Shown here in pieces: positions 26,153-34,723 of a DNA stretch of 61,922 nt. The translations under genes and the position numbers were made by a program. The first letter of the stretch is position 1, and each line of letters begins with the position of its first letter. Source of the DNA: Azospirillum sp. (GTDB lineage Bacteria; Pseudomonadota; Alphaproteobacteria; Azospirillales; Azospirillaceae); contig JAIXPD010000094.1 in assembly GCA_027486405.1 (NCBI GenBank), positions 1 through 61,922 of the forward strand, in the 5' to 3' direction. The notes beneath the pieces were generated by a model. The model saw only the letters and a program-made list of their open reading frames with translations. It was not told where the DNA came from and did not search any database.

Positions 26153-26452
26153 ATGTCCGACCTTCTGTCTCCCGTCACTCCGGGCGAAATTCTGAAGGAG
26201 GAGTTCATGGAGCCGCACGGGATCAGCGCCAACCGTTTGGCGCGTGACATTGATGTTCCGGCAAACCGGATCAGCGAAATCGTTTCCGGACGGCGGGCGA
26301 TCACCGCTGACACGGCCTTACGGCTTGGTGCTTATTTTGGCATTGAACCCCAGTTCTGGCTGAATCTTCAGAACACCCATGACCTGCGTGTCGCGGCGCG
26401 CGCCACCGGTGCCATCATCGCGGAACGCATACGCCCCCTTCAGTCGACGTAA
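26153..26452 (+). CDS. higA: HigA-type antitoxin, XRE-family regulator
   Basis: 99 residues. SPVTPGEILKEEFMEPHGIS and VPANRISEIVSGRRAITADTALRL form the helix-turn-helix of the HigA/VapI family. It neutralises HigB and represses the operon. The downstream segment FWLNLQNTHDLRVA is also typical. AAGGAG-like bases lie before the ATG. The pair stands alone between an antiporter and a VOC gene. Confidence 0.93.
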   Translation: MSDLLSPVTPGEILKEEFMEPHGISANRLARDIDVPANRISEIVSGRRAITADTALRLGAYFGIEPQFWLNLQNTHDLRVAARATGAIIAERIRPLQST

Positions 26453-26464
26453 GCGAGTCCCGCC

Positions 26465-26902
26465 ATGCAACCGCGCATCAGCCTTGTCACCCTGGGCGTC
26501 GCCGATCTGCCGCGCGCCCGGCGCTTTTATGAAGAGGGGTTGGGCTGGACGCCCTCCCCGGCGGGCAATGAGAACGTCGCCTTTTACCAGTTGAACGGCA
26601 TGGCGCTGGGGCTGTATGGCCGTGCCGCCCTGGCCGAGGACGCCCATCTGCCCGACGCGGGCGACCCCACCCGCTTCGGCGGCATCACCCTGGCCCACAA
26701 TCTGCCGTCCAAGGACGCGGTCGACGCGCTGATGGCGGAGGCCGAGCGGGCGGGCGCACGGATCCTGAAACCGGCGCAGGACGTGTTTTGGGGCGGCTAT
26801 TCCGGCTATTTCGCCGACCCCGACGGCCATCTGTGGGAAATCGCCTGGAACCCCTTCTTCCCGCTGGACGCAGACGGGAACCTGAGTCTGACGGGCGCGT
26901 GA
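26465..26902 (+). CDS. VOC-superfamily protein (glyoxalase/bleomycin-resistance fold)
   Basis: 145 residues. LVTLGVADLPRARRFYEEGLGW and the end YFADPDGHLWEIAWNP are the paired beta-alpha modules of the VOC fold. The His/Glu metal ligands are partly visible (Glu in LWEIA). The substrate is unknown. It starts 12 bases after higA but is probably unrelated to it. Confidence 0.88.
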   Translation: MQPRISLVTLGVADLPRARRFYEEGLGWTPSPAGNENVAFYQLNGMALGLYGRAALAEDAHLPDAGDPTRFGGITLAHNLPSKDAVDALMAEAERAGARILKPAQDVFWGGYSGYFADPDGHLWEIAWNPFFPLDADGNLSLTGA

Positions 26903-26942
26903 TCGCCCCGGGGCAGCGTTCCCCCCACACAGTCGCCCAATG

Positions 26943-26969
26943 AAAAACGGGAGGGCAAACGCCCTCCCG
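26943..26969 (-). terminator. Rho-independent terminator of argG
   Basis: CGGGAGGGC (26948-26956), loop AAAC, GCCCTCCCG (26961-26969) form a perfect 9-bp stem. On the minus strand it is followed by TTTTT (26947-26943). It lies just after the argG stop. Confidence 0.92.
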
Positions 26970-26995
26970 CTGTTCTCGCAGTCTCAAATTTGCTG

Positions 26996-28231
26996 TCAGC
27001 CCAGCTTCTGCTTGGCCATCGCGCCCAGACGCAGGCGGAGCGCGTTCAGCTTGATGAAGCCTTCGGCGTCCTTCTGGTTGTAGACGCTGTCCTGCTCGAA
27101 GGTCACGTAATCCATGCGGTAGAGCGAGTTCGGCGACTTGCGGCCGACCACCGACACCGTGCCCTTGAACAGCTTCAGGCGGACGGTCCCGTTGACGACG
27201 TCCTGGGTCTGGTCGATCAGGGCCTGCAAGGCCAGACGCTCCGGCGACCACCAATAGCCGCAATAGATCAGCTCGGCGTAGCGCGGCATCAACTCGTCCT
27301 TCAGGTGCCCCGCACCCCGGTCGAGCGTGATGCTTTCCATCGCGCGGTGGGCGACCAGCAGGATCGAGCCGCCCGGCGTCTCGTACACGCCGCGCGACTT
27401 CATGCCGACGTAGCGGTTTTCGACCAGATCCAGGCGACCGATGCCGTTTTCACCGCCCAGACGGTTCAGCTCGGTCAGGATTTGCGCCGGGGTCATGCCG
27501 ACGCCGTTGATGGCGACCGCGTTGCCGTTCTGGAAATCCACCTCGATGTAGGTCGGGGTGTCCGGAGCCTTTTCCGGGGCGACGGAGCGGGTGAACATGT
27601 CCTCGTCCGGCTCGACCCACGGGTCTTCCAGCGCCTTGCCTTCGTAGGAGATGTGCAGGAGGTTGGCGTCGGTCGAATAGGGGGCTTCGCCGCGCTTGTC
27701 CTTGGCGATCGGAATCTGGTGCTTTTCGGCGTAGTCCAACAGCGTGGTGCGGCTGTTCAGATCCCATTCGCGCCACGGGGCGATGATGGTGATGTCCGGG
27801 CGCAAGGCGTAATAGCCCAGCTCGAACCGCACCTGGTCATTGCCCTTGCCGGTGGCCCCGTGCGACACGGCGTCGGCCCCGACGAGGTTGGCGATCTCGA
27901 TCTGGCGCTTGGCGATCAGCGGCCGGGCGATCGAGGTGCCGAGCAGATAGGTCCCCTCGTACAGCGTGTTGGCGCGGAACATCGGGAAGACGAAATCGCG
28001 CACGAACTCTTCGCGCAGATCGTCGATGAAGATGTTGTCCGGCTTGATGCCCAGCAGCTCCGCCTTCTTGCGGGCCGGCTCCAGCTCCTCGCCCTGGCCG
28101 AGGTCGGCGGTGAACGTCACCACCTCGCAGGAATAGGTTTCCTGAAGCCACTTCAGGATGACGGAGGTGTCGAGGCCGCCCGAATAGGCGAGCACAACTT
28201 TCTTGACCTGCTTTTTGGACGCGCCGCTCAT
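26996..28231 (-). CDS. argG: Argininosuccinate synthase
   Basis: 411 residues from the ATG giving MSGASKKQVKKVVLAYSGG. The ATP pyrophosphatase loop AYSGGLDTS, the TYEGTYLLGTSIARPLIAK segment and the SHGATGKGNDQVRFE motif are all present. It joins citrulline and aspartate with ATP in arginine synthesis. A longer GTG-initiated version from 28312 exists but runs through tandem repeats, so the ATG is preferred. It is a single gene with a strong terminator. Confidence 0.96.
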   Translation of the reverse strand: MSGASKKQVKKVVLAYSGGLDTSVILKWLQETYSCEVVTFTADLGQGEELEPARKKAELLGIKPDNIFIDDLREEFVRDFVFPMFRANTLYEGTYLLGTSIARPLIAKRQIEIANLVGADAVSHGATGKGNDQVRFELGYYALRPDITIIAPWREWDLNSRTTLLDYAEKHQIPIAKDKRGEAPYSTDANLLHISYEGKALEDPWVEPDEDMFTRSVAPEKAPDTPTYIEVDFQNGNAVAINGVGMTPAQILTELNRLGGENGIGRLDLVENRYVGMKSRGVYETPGGSILLVAHRAMESITLDRGAGHLKDELMPRYAELIYCGYWWSPERLALQALIDQTQDVVNGTVRLKLFKGTVSVVGRKSPNSLYRMDYVTFEQDSVYNQKDAEGFIKLNALRLRLGAMAKQKLG

Positions 28232-28300
28232 GGGACTGCTCTTGCGGTGTGGGAAAAGGGTATGGGGCGGGACCGTAAGGCCTTTCCCCCCCGCCTTCAA

Positions 28301-28343
28301 CCCCCCGTGCACGGCCCCCCGTTCACGGCCCCCCCGTTCACGG
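28301..28343. repeat. 14-15 bp x3 tandem repeat upstream of argG
   Basis: CCCCCCGTGCACGG (28301-28314), CCCCCCGTTCACGG (28315-28328) and CCCCCCCGTTCACGG (28329-28343) lie between the argG start and the end of the small membrane gene. The G/C-run makes slippage likely. Confidence 0.85.
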
Positions 28344-28364
28344 CGGCGTCATCCGCCCGCAGCC

Positions 28365-28607
28365 TCAGGCGTCGTCACCGTCCGGCCGGGGGGCGGGCGT
28401 CGCCGGGCCGTCCACGAAGGGCCAGCGGGCATAGGCGAACAGCCAGACCGCCAGGACATTGACATACGGAACGAGCAGCAGCAGCGCCCACAGCGGGCTG
28501 CGCCCGGCCTTGGCCGCCACCCACCCCGCCGCGACCATGCTGTAGGTCATCACCACCGAGATGAAGAGAAGAAGCTGCCAAGGTTCCAGATCGTTGATGA
28601 AGGCCAT
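28365..28607 (-). CDS. Small two-helix membrane protein, unknown function (paralogue B)
   Basis: 80 residues from MAFINDLEPWQLLLF. Two hydrophobic helices (LLLFISVVMTYSMVAAGWVA and PLWALLLLVPYVNVLAVWLFA) flank an AGRSP loop, and ARWPF follows. It shares this layout with the gene right before it (AGLSPWWALLALVP, SRWPV), so the two are tandem paralogues. The start follows 1 base after the upstream stop. The function is not known. Confidence 0.7.
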   Translation of the reverse strand: MAFINDLEPWQLLLFISVVMTYSMVAAGWVAAKAGRSPLWALLLLVPYVNVLAVWLFAYARWPFVDGPATPAPRPDGDDA

Positions 28608-28608
28608 C

Positions 28609-28845
28609 TCACAGGCTCCTGCGGGGTTTGGCCGCGCGCTTTTCCCGCACCGGCAGCACCGGCCAGCGGCTGTGCGCCAGCACACCGATCACCGGGACCT
28701 GCCCGAACGGGACCAGCGCCAGCAGCGCCCACCAGGGCGACAGGCCGGCCCGGCGCAGAATGCGCCACAGCGGCCAGACGATGGCCAGATTGAACAGCAG
28801 CAACCCATAGAGCGGGCTGTTGACGAGGTCCTGAAGAACATCCAC
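28609..28845 (-). CDS. Small two-helix membrane protein, unknown function (paralogue A)
   Basis: 78 residues, MDVLQDLVNSPLYGLLLFNL, with two hydrophobic stretches around a LRRAGLSPWWALLALVPFG core and a basic end, REKRAAKPRRSL. It is the first of two tandem paralogues that read toward argG. It is divergent from the large PAS kinase gene. No family with known function was recognised. Confidence 0.7.
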   Translation of the reverse strand: MDVLQDLVNSPLYGLLLFNLAIVWPLWRILRRAGLSPWWALLALVPFGQVPVIGVLAHSRWPVLPVREKRAAKPRRSL

Positions 28846-29067
28846 GACGCAGGCTCCCCCAGCGGGCGACCGATGACACGACCGGCAGAGAAGCGCGGAC
28901 GGCCCACTTTGTCGAGCAAAACTCCACCACTCCCCCGATCCACCCGATCCGGAACCGTGCCCCCCGACCCATTCGGGTTTTCACCAGCCCCGGCGGGAAC
29001 GGATGGACCCGGTCGGGGGGCGTGTTACACTTGCTCCCAACGGACATCCCGGCGGAACGGCCCTTGC

Positions 29068-29093
29068 GGATGGCGTGGTTGGATGGCGTGGTT
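29068..29093 (+). repeat. 13-bp x2 repeat at the start of the PAS kinase gene
   Basis: GGATGGCGTGGTT occurs at 29068-29080 and 29081-29093. Both copies contain an ATG, but since 13 is not a multiple of three, only one is in frame with the kinase. Confidence 0.85.
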
Positions 29094-32087
29094 GGAACCA
29101 ACGGAGCGAACGCATCAGTGCCCGAAACCCCTGACCCCGGGATCGGATCGGCCCACAGCCCGCGCGCGTTCGGCATGCGGTTGTCCAGCGGGACGTCCAC
29201 CCCTCCCAGCGGGCGGGGCGTGTCGGCCTGGATGGTGGCCACACGGGTCGGCCTGCTGACGGCGGTGATCGGCGGCATCGCGCTGGTGGCCTTTGTGGAT
29301 TTGCGGCGCGCGCGCGACCGGGCGGAGGAAGACGCCCTGCGCCAGACCCGCAATCTGGCGATCACGCTGGAAGCCGACGCGCTGAACACCATCCGCTCCG
29401 CCGACCAATCCCTGCTGGCGCTGATCGAAAGCCTGGGGGCCCACACCAACACCACGCTTCCCTCCACCCTCGGCCAGACGCAGACCATCCCGACGGAGCC
29501 GGGAACGATACCAGCGGTCCGTTCCCTTCTGGTCGCGGACCGCGCGGGCGTGGTCCGCTTCAACACGGGGTCGTCCGCCCTGACCATGGTCCAGGGCATG
29601 AATCTGTATGAAGCCCCGCGCGCGACCCAGACCACCGGGTTCCACCTGTCATCCCCCTTTCGCGACGGCGACAGCGATGGCTGGCGCATCGCGGTCAGCC
29701 GCCGCCTGACCGGTGCGGATGGGCAATTCGCCGGGGTGGCCGCCGCCATCATCGACCTGCGCCGTTTCGCCCAGTTTTATGGCACGCTGAACATCGGACC
29801 ACGCGGCTTCGTCACCCTGTGGCACGACGACGGCGCGGTGCTGGCCAACTCGCGCGCCAACCCGCTGATCGAAGCCAACCCCTACGCCAACGCCCGTTTC
29901 CTGCCGCGCTACACCGATGGCCTGAAAAACCATGTCCTGTCCGGCGTCTCGCCATACGATGGTGAGGACCGCATCGGCACGGTGCGCGCGGTGGAAGGCT
30001 TGCCGCTGCACGTCCTGGTGCGGATGAGTTCCGACGATTATCTGGAGAGCTGGCGGGCCGACCTGTGGCGGCGCGTGCTGGAAACCGCCGGGATCGGCGC
30101 GCTGCTGATCGCGCTCGCCACCCAGCTTTTCCGCCATCTCGGGCGGCTGGAACGGGCCACCAAGGCCCTGCGCGCCAGCGAACGGCAATCCCAGGCGCTG
30201 TTCAACAGCAGCTTTCAGATCATGGGCCTGCTGTCGCCCGATGGCTTGGTGGTGGCGCTCAACCAACCCGCCTGCGCGCTGGCCAACCTGCCGCCGGAGG
30301 CGGTGATCGGCCGCCCGGCCTGGGAGTTCCGGGGCTGGGCGCGCACACCGGAAATCGCCGCCCAGTTCCGGAATTCGATCGAAACCGCCGCGTCCGGCCA
30401 GTTCGTCCGCTACGAAACCGACGTCCACACCGCCGACGGCGTCCGCATCATGGACGTGTCGATCAAACCGGTGTTCGACGAGTTCGGCCACGTCGCCCTG
30501 ATGGTGACGGAGGCGCGCGACATCACCGAACGCAAACGCTTTGAAAACAGCCTGCGCGAGAGCGAGGCGCGGCTGCGCTCCTACCTCGACGCGGCGATGG
30601 AGGGGTTTTTCATCAGCGACGAGGCCGGGCGCTGCGTCGATATGAATCCGGCCGGCTGCCAGACCCTGGGCTACAGCCGCGAGGAGATTTTGAACCGGCG
30701 GGTGCTGGACCTGATCGCGCTGGACCACGCGATGGGGCCGAGCAGCGCCAAAGGGTTCCGCACCTGCAAGCGCACCGGGGTGTTTCGCGGCGAAATGGCG
30801 TTGCAGCACCGGACCGGCGCGGCGCTGCGCGTCGAGGTCAACGCGGTCCGGCTGGACAACGGCCTGTATCTGGGCGTCACCCGCGACGTCACCGAACGCC
30901 GTCTGGCCGAGGAGGCGTTGAGCGCCAGCACCGCCCGCCTGTCGGCCCTGGTCCACGCCCTGCCCGATCTCGTCTTCATCCTCGACGATGACGGGCGTTA
31001 CCGCGAGATCTTCGCCAACAGCGACGCGCTGCTGGTGCTGCCGGTCAACCAGATGATCGGGCGGCGGGCGGAGGAGGTGTTGCCCGACTGGCGCGGACGG
31101 CAGTTGATGGACAGCCTGCGCCGCACCCTGTCCACCGGCCAGCCCCAGCGCATGGAGTATCAGTTGACCGTGCAATCGGGTCTGCGCTGGTTCGAGGCGC
31201 GCACCCAGAAGCTGGCCGATGATTTCGGCGCGCGCCCCAGCGTGCTGATGCTGGTGCGCGACGTCACCGAACGGATCGAGGCGGAAGACCGTCTGGCCGC
31301 CGCCAAGGAACAGGCCGAGGCGGCGAACCGCGCCAAGAGCGCCTTCCTCGCCACCATGAGCCACGAGTTGCGCACGCCGTTGAACGCCATCATCGGCTTT
31401 TCCGACATCATGCTGCACGAGCTGTTCGGCCCGCTGGGCAACCCGCGCTACCACGATTACGCCCGCCACGTGCAGAACAGCGGCCGCCATCTGCTGGAAC
31501 TGATCAACGACGTGCTCGACATGTCCAAGCTGGAGGCCGGGCGCTTCACCCTGGACGAACATTGGATCGATCTGGCCGACGCGCTGGAGTCGTGCCGCGC
31601 CCTGTCGATCCTGCCCGCCGAGCGCGGCCATGTTCAGTTGACGATGACCATCCCGCCCGACCTTCCCCGCCTGTACGCCGACGAACGCGCGGTGCGTCAG
31701 GTGCTGCTGAACGTGATGGCCAACGCGGTGAAATTCACCCCCAGCGGCGGACGGGTGGAGGTGGAGGTGTGCTGTGGCGGCGGTTCCGGCGAGGCGCAGG
31801 GGGATCTGGTGGTGACGGTGCGCGACACCGGCATCGGCATCGCGCCCGACGCGCTGGCCACCATCGCCGAACCCTTCCAGCAGGCCGACAGCTCCATCGC
31901 CCGCCGCTTCGGCGGCAGCGGCCTGGGTCTGTCGATCAGCCGCAACCTGATCGACCTGCACGGCGGCACGTTGACCATCGACAGCGATCTGGATCGCGGA
32001 ACCACCGTGCGCATCCTCTTCCCCGCCGCCCGCGTCGAACGCCCGGCCCTGGCGGGGGTGGTGGCCGACCACACGCCTTCGGCGTAA
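29070..32087 (+). CDS. Membrane sensor histidine kinase with Cache-like and three PAS domains
   Basis: About 1005 residues from the ATG at 29070; a GTG at 29022 would add 16. Order: helix (VGLLTAVIGGIALVAFV), a periplasmic double-Cache-like sensor, second helix (IGALLIALATQLF), three PAS domains (from FNSSFQIMGLLSPDG, YLDAAMEGFFISDEAG and ALVHALPDLVFILDDDG), HisKA (ATMSHELRTPLNAIIG), and an ATPase domain with DTGIGIAPD and GGSGLGLSIS. No receiver domain and no adjacent regulator are present, so it is an orphan kinase. The ligand is unknown. Confidence 0.9.
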   Translation: MAWLDGVVGTNGANASVPETPDPGIGSAHSPRAFGMRLSSGTSTPPSGRGVSAWMVATRVGLLTAVIGGIALVAFVDLRRARDRAEEDALRQTRNLAITLEADALNTIRSADQSLLALIESLGAHTNTTLPSTLGQTQTIPTEPGTIPAVRSLLVADRAGVVRFNTGSSALTMVQGMNLYEAPRATQTTGFHLSSPFRDGDSDGWRIAVSRRLTGADGQFAGVAAAIIDLRRFAQFYGTLNIGPRGFVTLWHDDGAVLANSRANPLIEANPYANARFLPRYTDGLKNHVLSGVSPYDGEDRIGTVRAVEGLPLHVLVRMSSDDYLESWRADLWRRVLETAGIGALLIALATQLFRHLGRLERATKALRASERQSQALFNSSFQIMGLLSPDGLVVALNQPACALANLPPEAVIGRPAWEFRGWARTPEIAAQFRNSIETAASGQFVRYETDVHTADGVRIMDVSIKPVFDEFGHVALMVTEARDITERKRFENSLRESEARLRSYLDAAMEGFFISDEAGRCVDMNPAGCQTLGYSREEILNRRVLDLIALDHAMGPSSAKGFRTCKRTGVFRGEMALQHRTGAALRVEVNAVRLDNGLYLGVTRDVTERRLAEEALSASTARLSALVHALPDLVFILDDDGRYREIFANSDALLVLPVNQMIGRRAEEVLPDWRGRQLMDSLRRTLSTGQPQRMEYQLTVQSGLRWFEARTQKLADDFGARPSVLMLVRDVTERIEAEDRLAAAKEQAEAANRAKSAFLATMSHELRTPLNAIIGFSDIMLHELFGPLGNPRYHDYARHVQNSGRHLLELINDVLDMSKLEAGRFTLDEHWIDLADALESCRALSILPAERGHVQLTMTIPPDLPRLYADERAVRQVLLNVMANAVKFTPSGGRVEVEVCCGGGSGEAQGDLVVTVRDTGIGIAPDALATIAEPFQQADSSIARRFGGSGLGLSISRNLIDLHGGTLTIDSDLDRGTTVRILFPAARVERPALAGVVADHTPSA

Positions 32088-32135
32088 CCTCCCCCCCTCC
32101 ACCCTGCGCTCCACCCAACCAGGAAACGCCCCATC

Positions 32136-32360
32136 ATGATCGGAAACGACGGCAAGCCGGTGTCCAAGGCCGACCTGCGCGCCCACATCGCCAACTACAA
32201 CACCCAGTCGCGGGGATCGAAGGAGTTCGCCGCCATCCCCCGCGCCCTGGTGACGATCCTCGACGGGCTGAAGCTGGGCAAGACCGGCTACGTCAAATGC
32301 CTGGACGGTCAGGTCCAACTCTCCCGCCGCAAGGACAACACGGTGTCGGCGGGGGCCTGA
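32136..32360 (+). CDS. Small conserved protein, function unknown
   Basis: 74 residues, MIGNDGKPVSKADLRAHIAN, with a GYVKCLDGQVQLSRRKDN segment. It is basic, has no signal or membrane segment and lies 48 bases after the kinase stop, so the two may be co-transcribed. I do not recognise the family. Confidence 0.6.
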   Translation: MIGNDGKPVSKADLRAHIANYNTQSRGSKEFAAIPRALVTILDGLKLGKTGYVKCLDGQVQLSRRKDNTVSAGA

Positions 32361-32388
32361 GTCCACCCTTCCCCTGTGCCCAACGGCA

Positions 32389-32422
32389 ACGGCCCTCCCC
32401 CGTGGGCACGGGAGAGGGCCGT
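32389..32422. terminator. Hairpin between convergent genes
   Basis: ACGGCCCTCCCCCGTG (32389-32404) and CACGGGAGAGGGCCGT (32407-32422) pair over 16 positions with one mismatch. It lies between the small protein gene and the end of actP, and TCGTGTTTC follows on the plus strand. Confidence 0.6.
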
Positions 32423-32455
32423 CGTGTTTCACACCACCGTCAGCTTGGGCGATTG

Positions 32456-32483
32456 CCCGTCAGTGGTTGCCCATCAGTGGTTG
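32456..32483. repeat. 14-bp x2 repeat across the actP stop codon
   Basis: CCCGTCAGTGGTTG (32456-32469) and CCCATCAGTGGTTG (32470-32483) differ at one base. The second contains the actP stop (TCA at 32474-32476 on the plus strand); the first duplicates the same stop just downstream. Confidence 0.85.
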
Positions 32484-34174
32484 GACGCCACCGCCGCGCC
32501 GATGCCGGTCTGCGAGCGCACGAACTGGTCGTCGTAGGCCCCGCGTTCGGCCTGCGCCCCGGCGCTGCGGTCCAGCTTGGACACGACGATCGTCACCAGG
32601 AAGGCCAGCGTCATCGAGAACAGGGCCGGGTGTTCGTAGGGGAAGATCGGGGCCGGGTTGTTCAGCACCACCACCCACACGGCGTTCGACAGCACCACCA
32701 TCGTCACCGCCGACACCAGACCGGCCAGACCACCGGCCAGCGCGCCGCGCGTGGTCAGCCCCTTCCAGTACATCGACAGGATCAGCACCGGGAAATTGAC
32801 CGACGCCGCGATGCCGAAGGTCAGGCCGACCAGGAAGGCGACGTTCTGCTTTTCGAACGCGATCCCCAGCACGACGGCCAGCACGCCCAGCACCAGCGAG
32901 GCGATCTTGGACACGCGCATCTCCTCGCGCTCCGTCGCCTGCCCCTTGCGGATGACGCGGGCGTAAAGGTCGTGCGCGATGGCCGACGCCCCGGCCAGCG
33001 CCAGACCCGACACCACCGCCAGGATGGTGGCGAAGGCGACCGCCGACAGGAAGCCCAGGAACAGGTCGCCGCCCAGCGCCTTGGCCAGATGCATCACCGG
33101 CATGTTGCCGCCGCCGATCAGCTTGCCGCCGACCTTGCCGCCTTCGAAGAATTGCGGGTCGGTGCCGACGATGGTGATCGCCGCCATGCCCAGGATGCAG
33201 ACCAGCAGAAAGAAGAAGCCGATGAAGCCCGAGGCGACGAACACGCTCTTGCGCGCTTCCTTCGCGTTGGGAACGGTGAAGAACCGCATCATGATGTGCG
33301 GCAGCGCCGCCGTGCCGAACAGCAGCCCCAGCGACAGCGACACCGCCGACACCGGATCGGCCAGCAGCGTGCCCGGCCCCATGATCTTGATGCCGTCCTT
33401 GTGCGAGGCGACCGCGCTCTTGGCGATGGCCTCCAGGCTGAAGCCGAAGCGCGACAGCGCCAGGAAGGCCAGCATCGCCCCGCCGCCCAGCAGCAGCACC
33501 GCCTTGATGATCTGCACCCAGGTGGTGGCGATCATGCCGCCGAAGGTGACATAGACCACCATCAGCACGCCGACCACGACGACCGCCACGTTGTAATCCA
33601 GCCCGAACAGCAGCTTGATGAGCTGCCCGGCCCCGACCATCTGGACGATCAGGTAGAAGCACACCACCGTCAGCGAGCCGATGGCGGCGAAGCTGCGGAT
33701 CTTGTTCTGGTCCAGCCGGTAGGACGCGATGTCGGCGAAGGTGAAATGGCCCAAATTCCGCAGCCGCTCGGCCAGCAGGAACAGGATGATCGGCCAGCCG
33801 ACGAAAAAGCTGATGGTGTAGACGAAGCCGTCATAGCCCTTGGCGAACACCAGGCTGGACAGGCCCAGCAGCGTGGCCGCCGACATGTAATCGCCCGCGA
33901 TGGCCAGCCCGTTCTGGAAACCGCTGATGCCGCCGCCCGCCGTGTAGAAATCGGCGGTCGATTTGGTCCGGCTCGCCGCCCAATAGGTGATGCCCAGCGT
34001 CATCACGACGAAGGCCAGAAACATGGCGATGGCCGAGACGTTGACCGGCTGCTTGTCCACCGCGCCCAGATCCCCGCCCGCCGCCAGCGCCGACCCGGCG
34101 GCCAGCGCCACCAGACCACCCGCCAGAACCGCCATCAAACGACCCGAAACCGTCCGTTCCCCCGCGCGGCTCAT
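32474..34174 (-). CDS. actP: Cation/acetate symporter ActP (SSS family)
   Basis: 566 residues. A hydrophobic leader (LMAVLAGGLVALAAGSALAA) is followed by about thirteen membrane helices. STADFYTAGGGISGFQNGLAIAGDYMSAATLLG is the sodium:solute-symporter signature, with ActP-type spacing. It imports acetate or other short carboxylates with sodium. The ATG overlaps the stop of the DUF485 gene (ATGA), as in the E. coli yjcH-actP pair. Confidence 0.93.
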   Translation of the reverse strand: MSRAGERTVSGRLMAVLAGGLVALAAGSALAAGGDLGAVDKQPVNVSAIAMFLAFVVMTLGITYWAASRTKSTADFYTAGGGISGFQNGLAIAGDYMSAATLLGLSSLVFAKGYDGFVYTISFFVGWPIILFLLAERLRNLGHFTFADIASYRLDQNKIRSFAAIGSLTVVCFYLIVQMVGAGQLIKLLFGLDYNVAVVVVGVLMVVYVTFGGMIATTWVQIIKAVLLLGGGAMLAFLALSRFGFSLEAIAKSAVASHKDGIKIMGPGTLLADPVSAVSLSLGLLFGTAALPHIMMRFFTVPNAKEARKSVFVASGFIGFFFLLVCILGMAAITIVGTDPQFFEGGKVGGKLIGGGNMPVMHLAKALGGDLFLGFLSAVAFATILAVVSGLALAGASAIAHDLYARVIRKGQATEREEMRVSKIASLVLGVLAVVLGIAFEKQNVAFLVGLTFGIAASVNFPVLILSMYWKGLTTRGALAGGLAGLVSAVTMVVLSNAVWVVVLNNPAPIFPYEHPALFSMTLAFLVTIVVSKLDRSAGAQAERGAYDDQFVRSQTGIGAAVASNH

Positions 34175-34482
34175 GGCTGGCTCTCCCGCGTGATCTGGTC
34201 GTTCAGCTCTTCGAACACGCCGTTGGCGAAGTGCGAGTAGACGCCGGTCAGCAGCCACGACACCACGATGATCGCCGCCCCGATGGGGAAACCGACGCTC
34301 AGGGCCGAATCCTCGCCCAGCGGCGCGCGCAGCACCTGCGGGGCAAAGGCCACCACCATCATGAAGGCGTAGTAGGACACCAGCACGATGGCCGACAGGG
34401 TCAGGGCCAGGCGGCTGCGCCGCCGGACCAGATCGTGGAATTTCGGGTTCTGGCGAACCCGCGCGTAGATGGGGTTTGACAT
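34171..34482 (-). CDS. DUF485 membrane protein (YjcH-like)
   Basis: 103 residues from MSNPIYARVRQNPKFHDLV, preceded by GGAGGAAGC. Two membrane helices (LTLSAIVLVSYYAFMMVVAF and FPIGAAIIVVSWLLTGVYSHFAN) match DUF485. Such proteins are nearly always encoded just before ActP and are thought to help it. The gene is divergent from the hybrid kinase gene, with 241 bases between, which probably hold the promoters for both. Confidence 0.92.
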   Translation of the reverse strand: MSNPIYARVRQNPKFHDLVRRRSRLALTLSAIVLVSYYAFMMVVAFAPQVLRAPLGEDSALSVGFPIGAAIIVVSWLLTGVYSHFANGVFEELNDQITRESQP

Positions 34483-34723
34483 GCTTCCTCCAGACGATGC
34501 CCGTCGCTGCCGATGGCCGTCTTTTGTCGTTGTGCGTCCCCGGGTTGGGGGATCCTGCCCATTCCCTACGCCCGCTTTTTTGCCCAAATTTCCCGGAAAT
34601 ATGACGAATTGTTTCAGGTCACATTTGGCAATTTTCGCAGCCTTTGCGGTTGAGCGGCGGCGGCGAAGCTGAAACTATGGCCGGGCCTGTCCCCACCCAT
34701 CCCCACCATCCGCCCGCCCGACC

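Noticed and set aside
28301..28343. Short repeated units considered as CRISPR repeats
   Set aside because: Units are 14-15 bases, directly adjacent and without unique spacers, so this is a plain tandem repeat.
29649..32432. Open frame of 927 codons antisense to the PAS kinase
   Set aside because: Shadow frame; no recognisable domain and biased composition.
34640..34670. Sigma-54 promoter (TTGGCA...CGC) before the hybrid kinase
   Set aside because: The distance between the GG and GC elements is two bases too short for the consensus.
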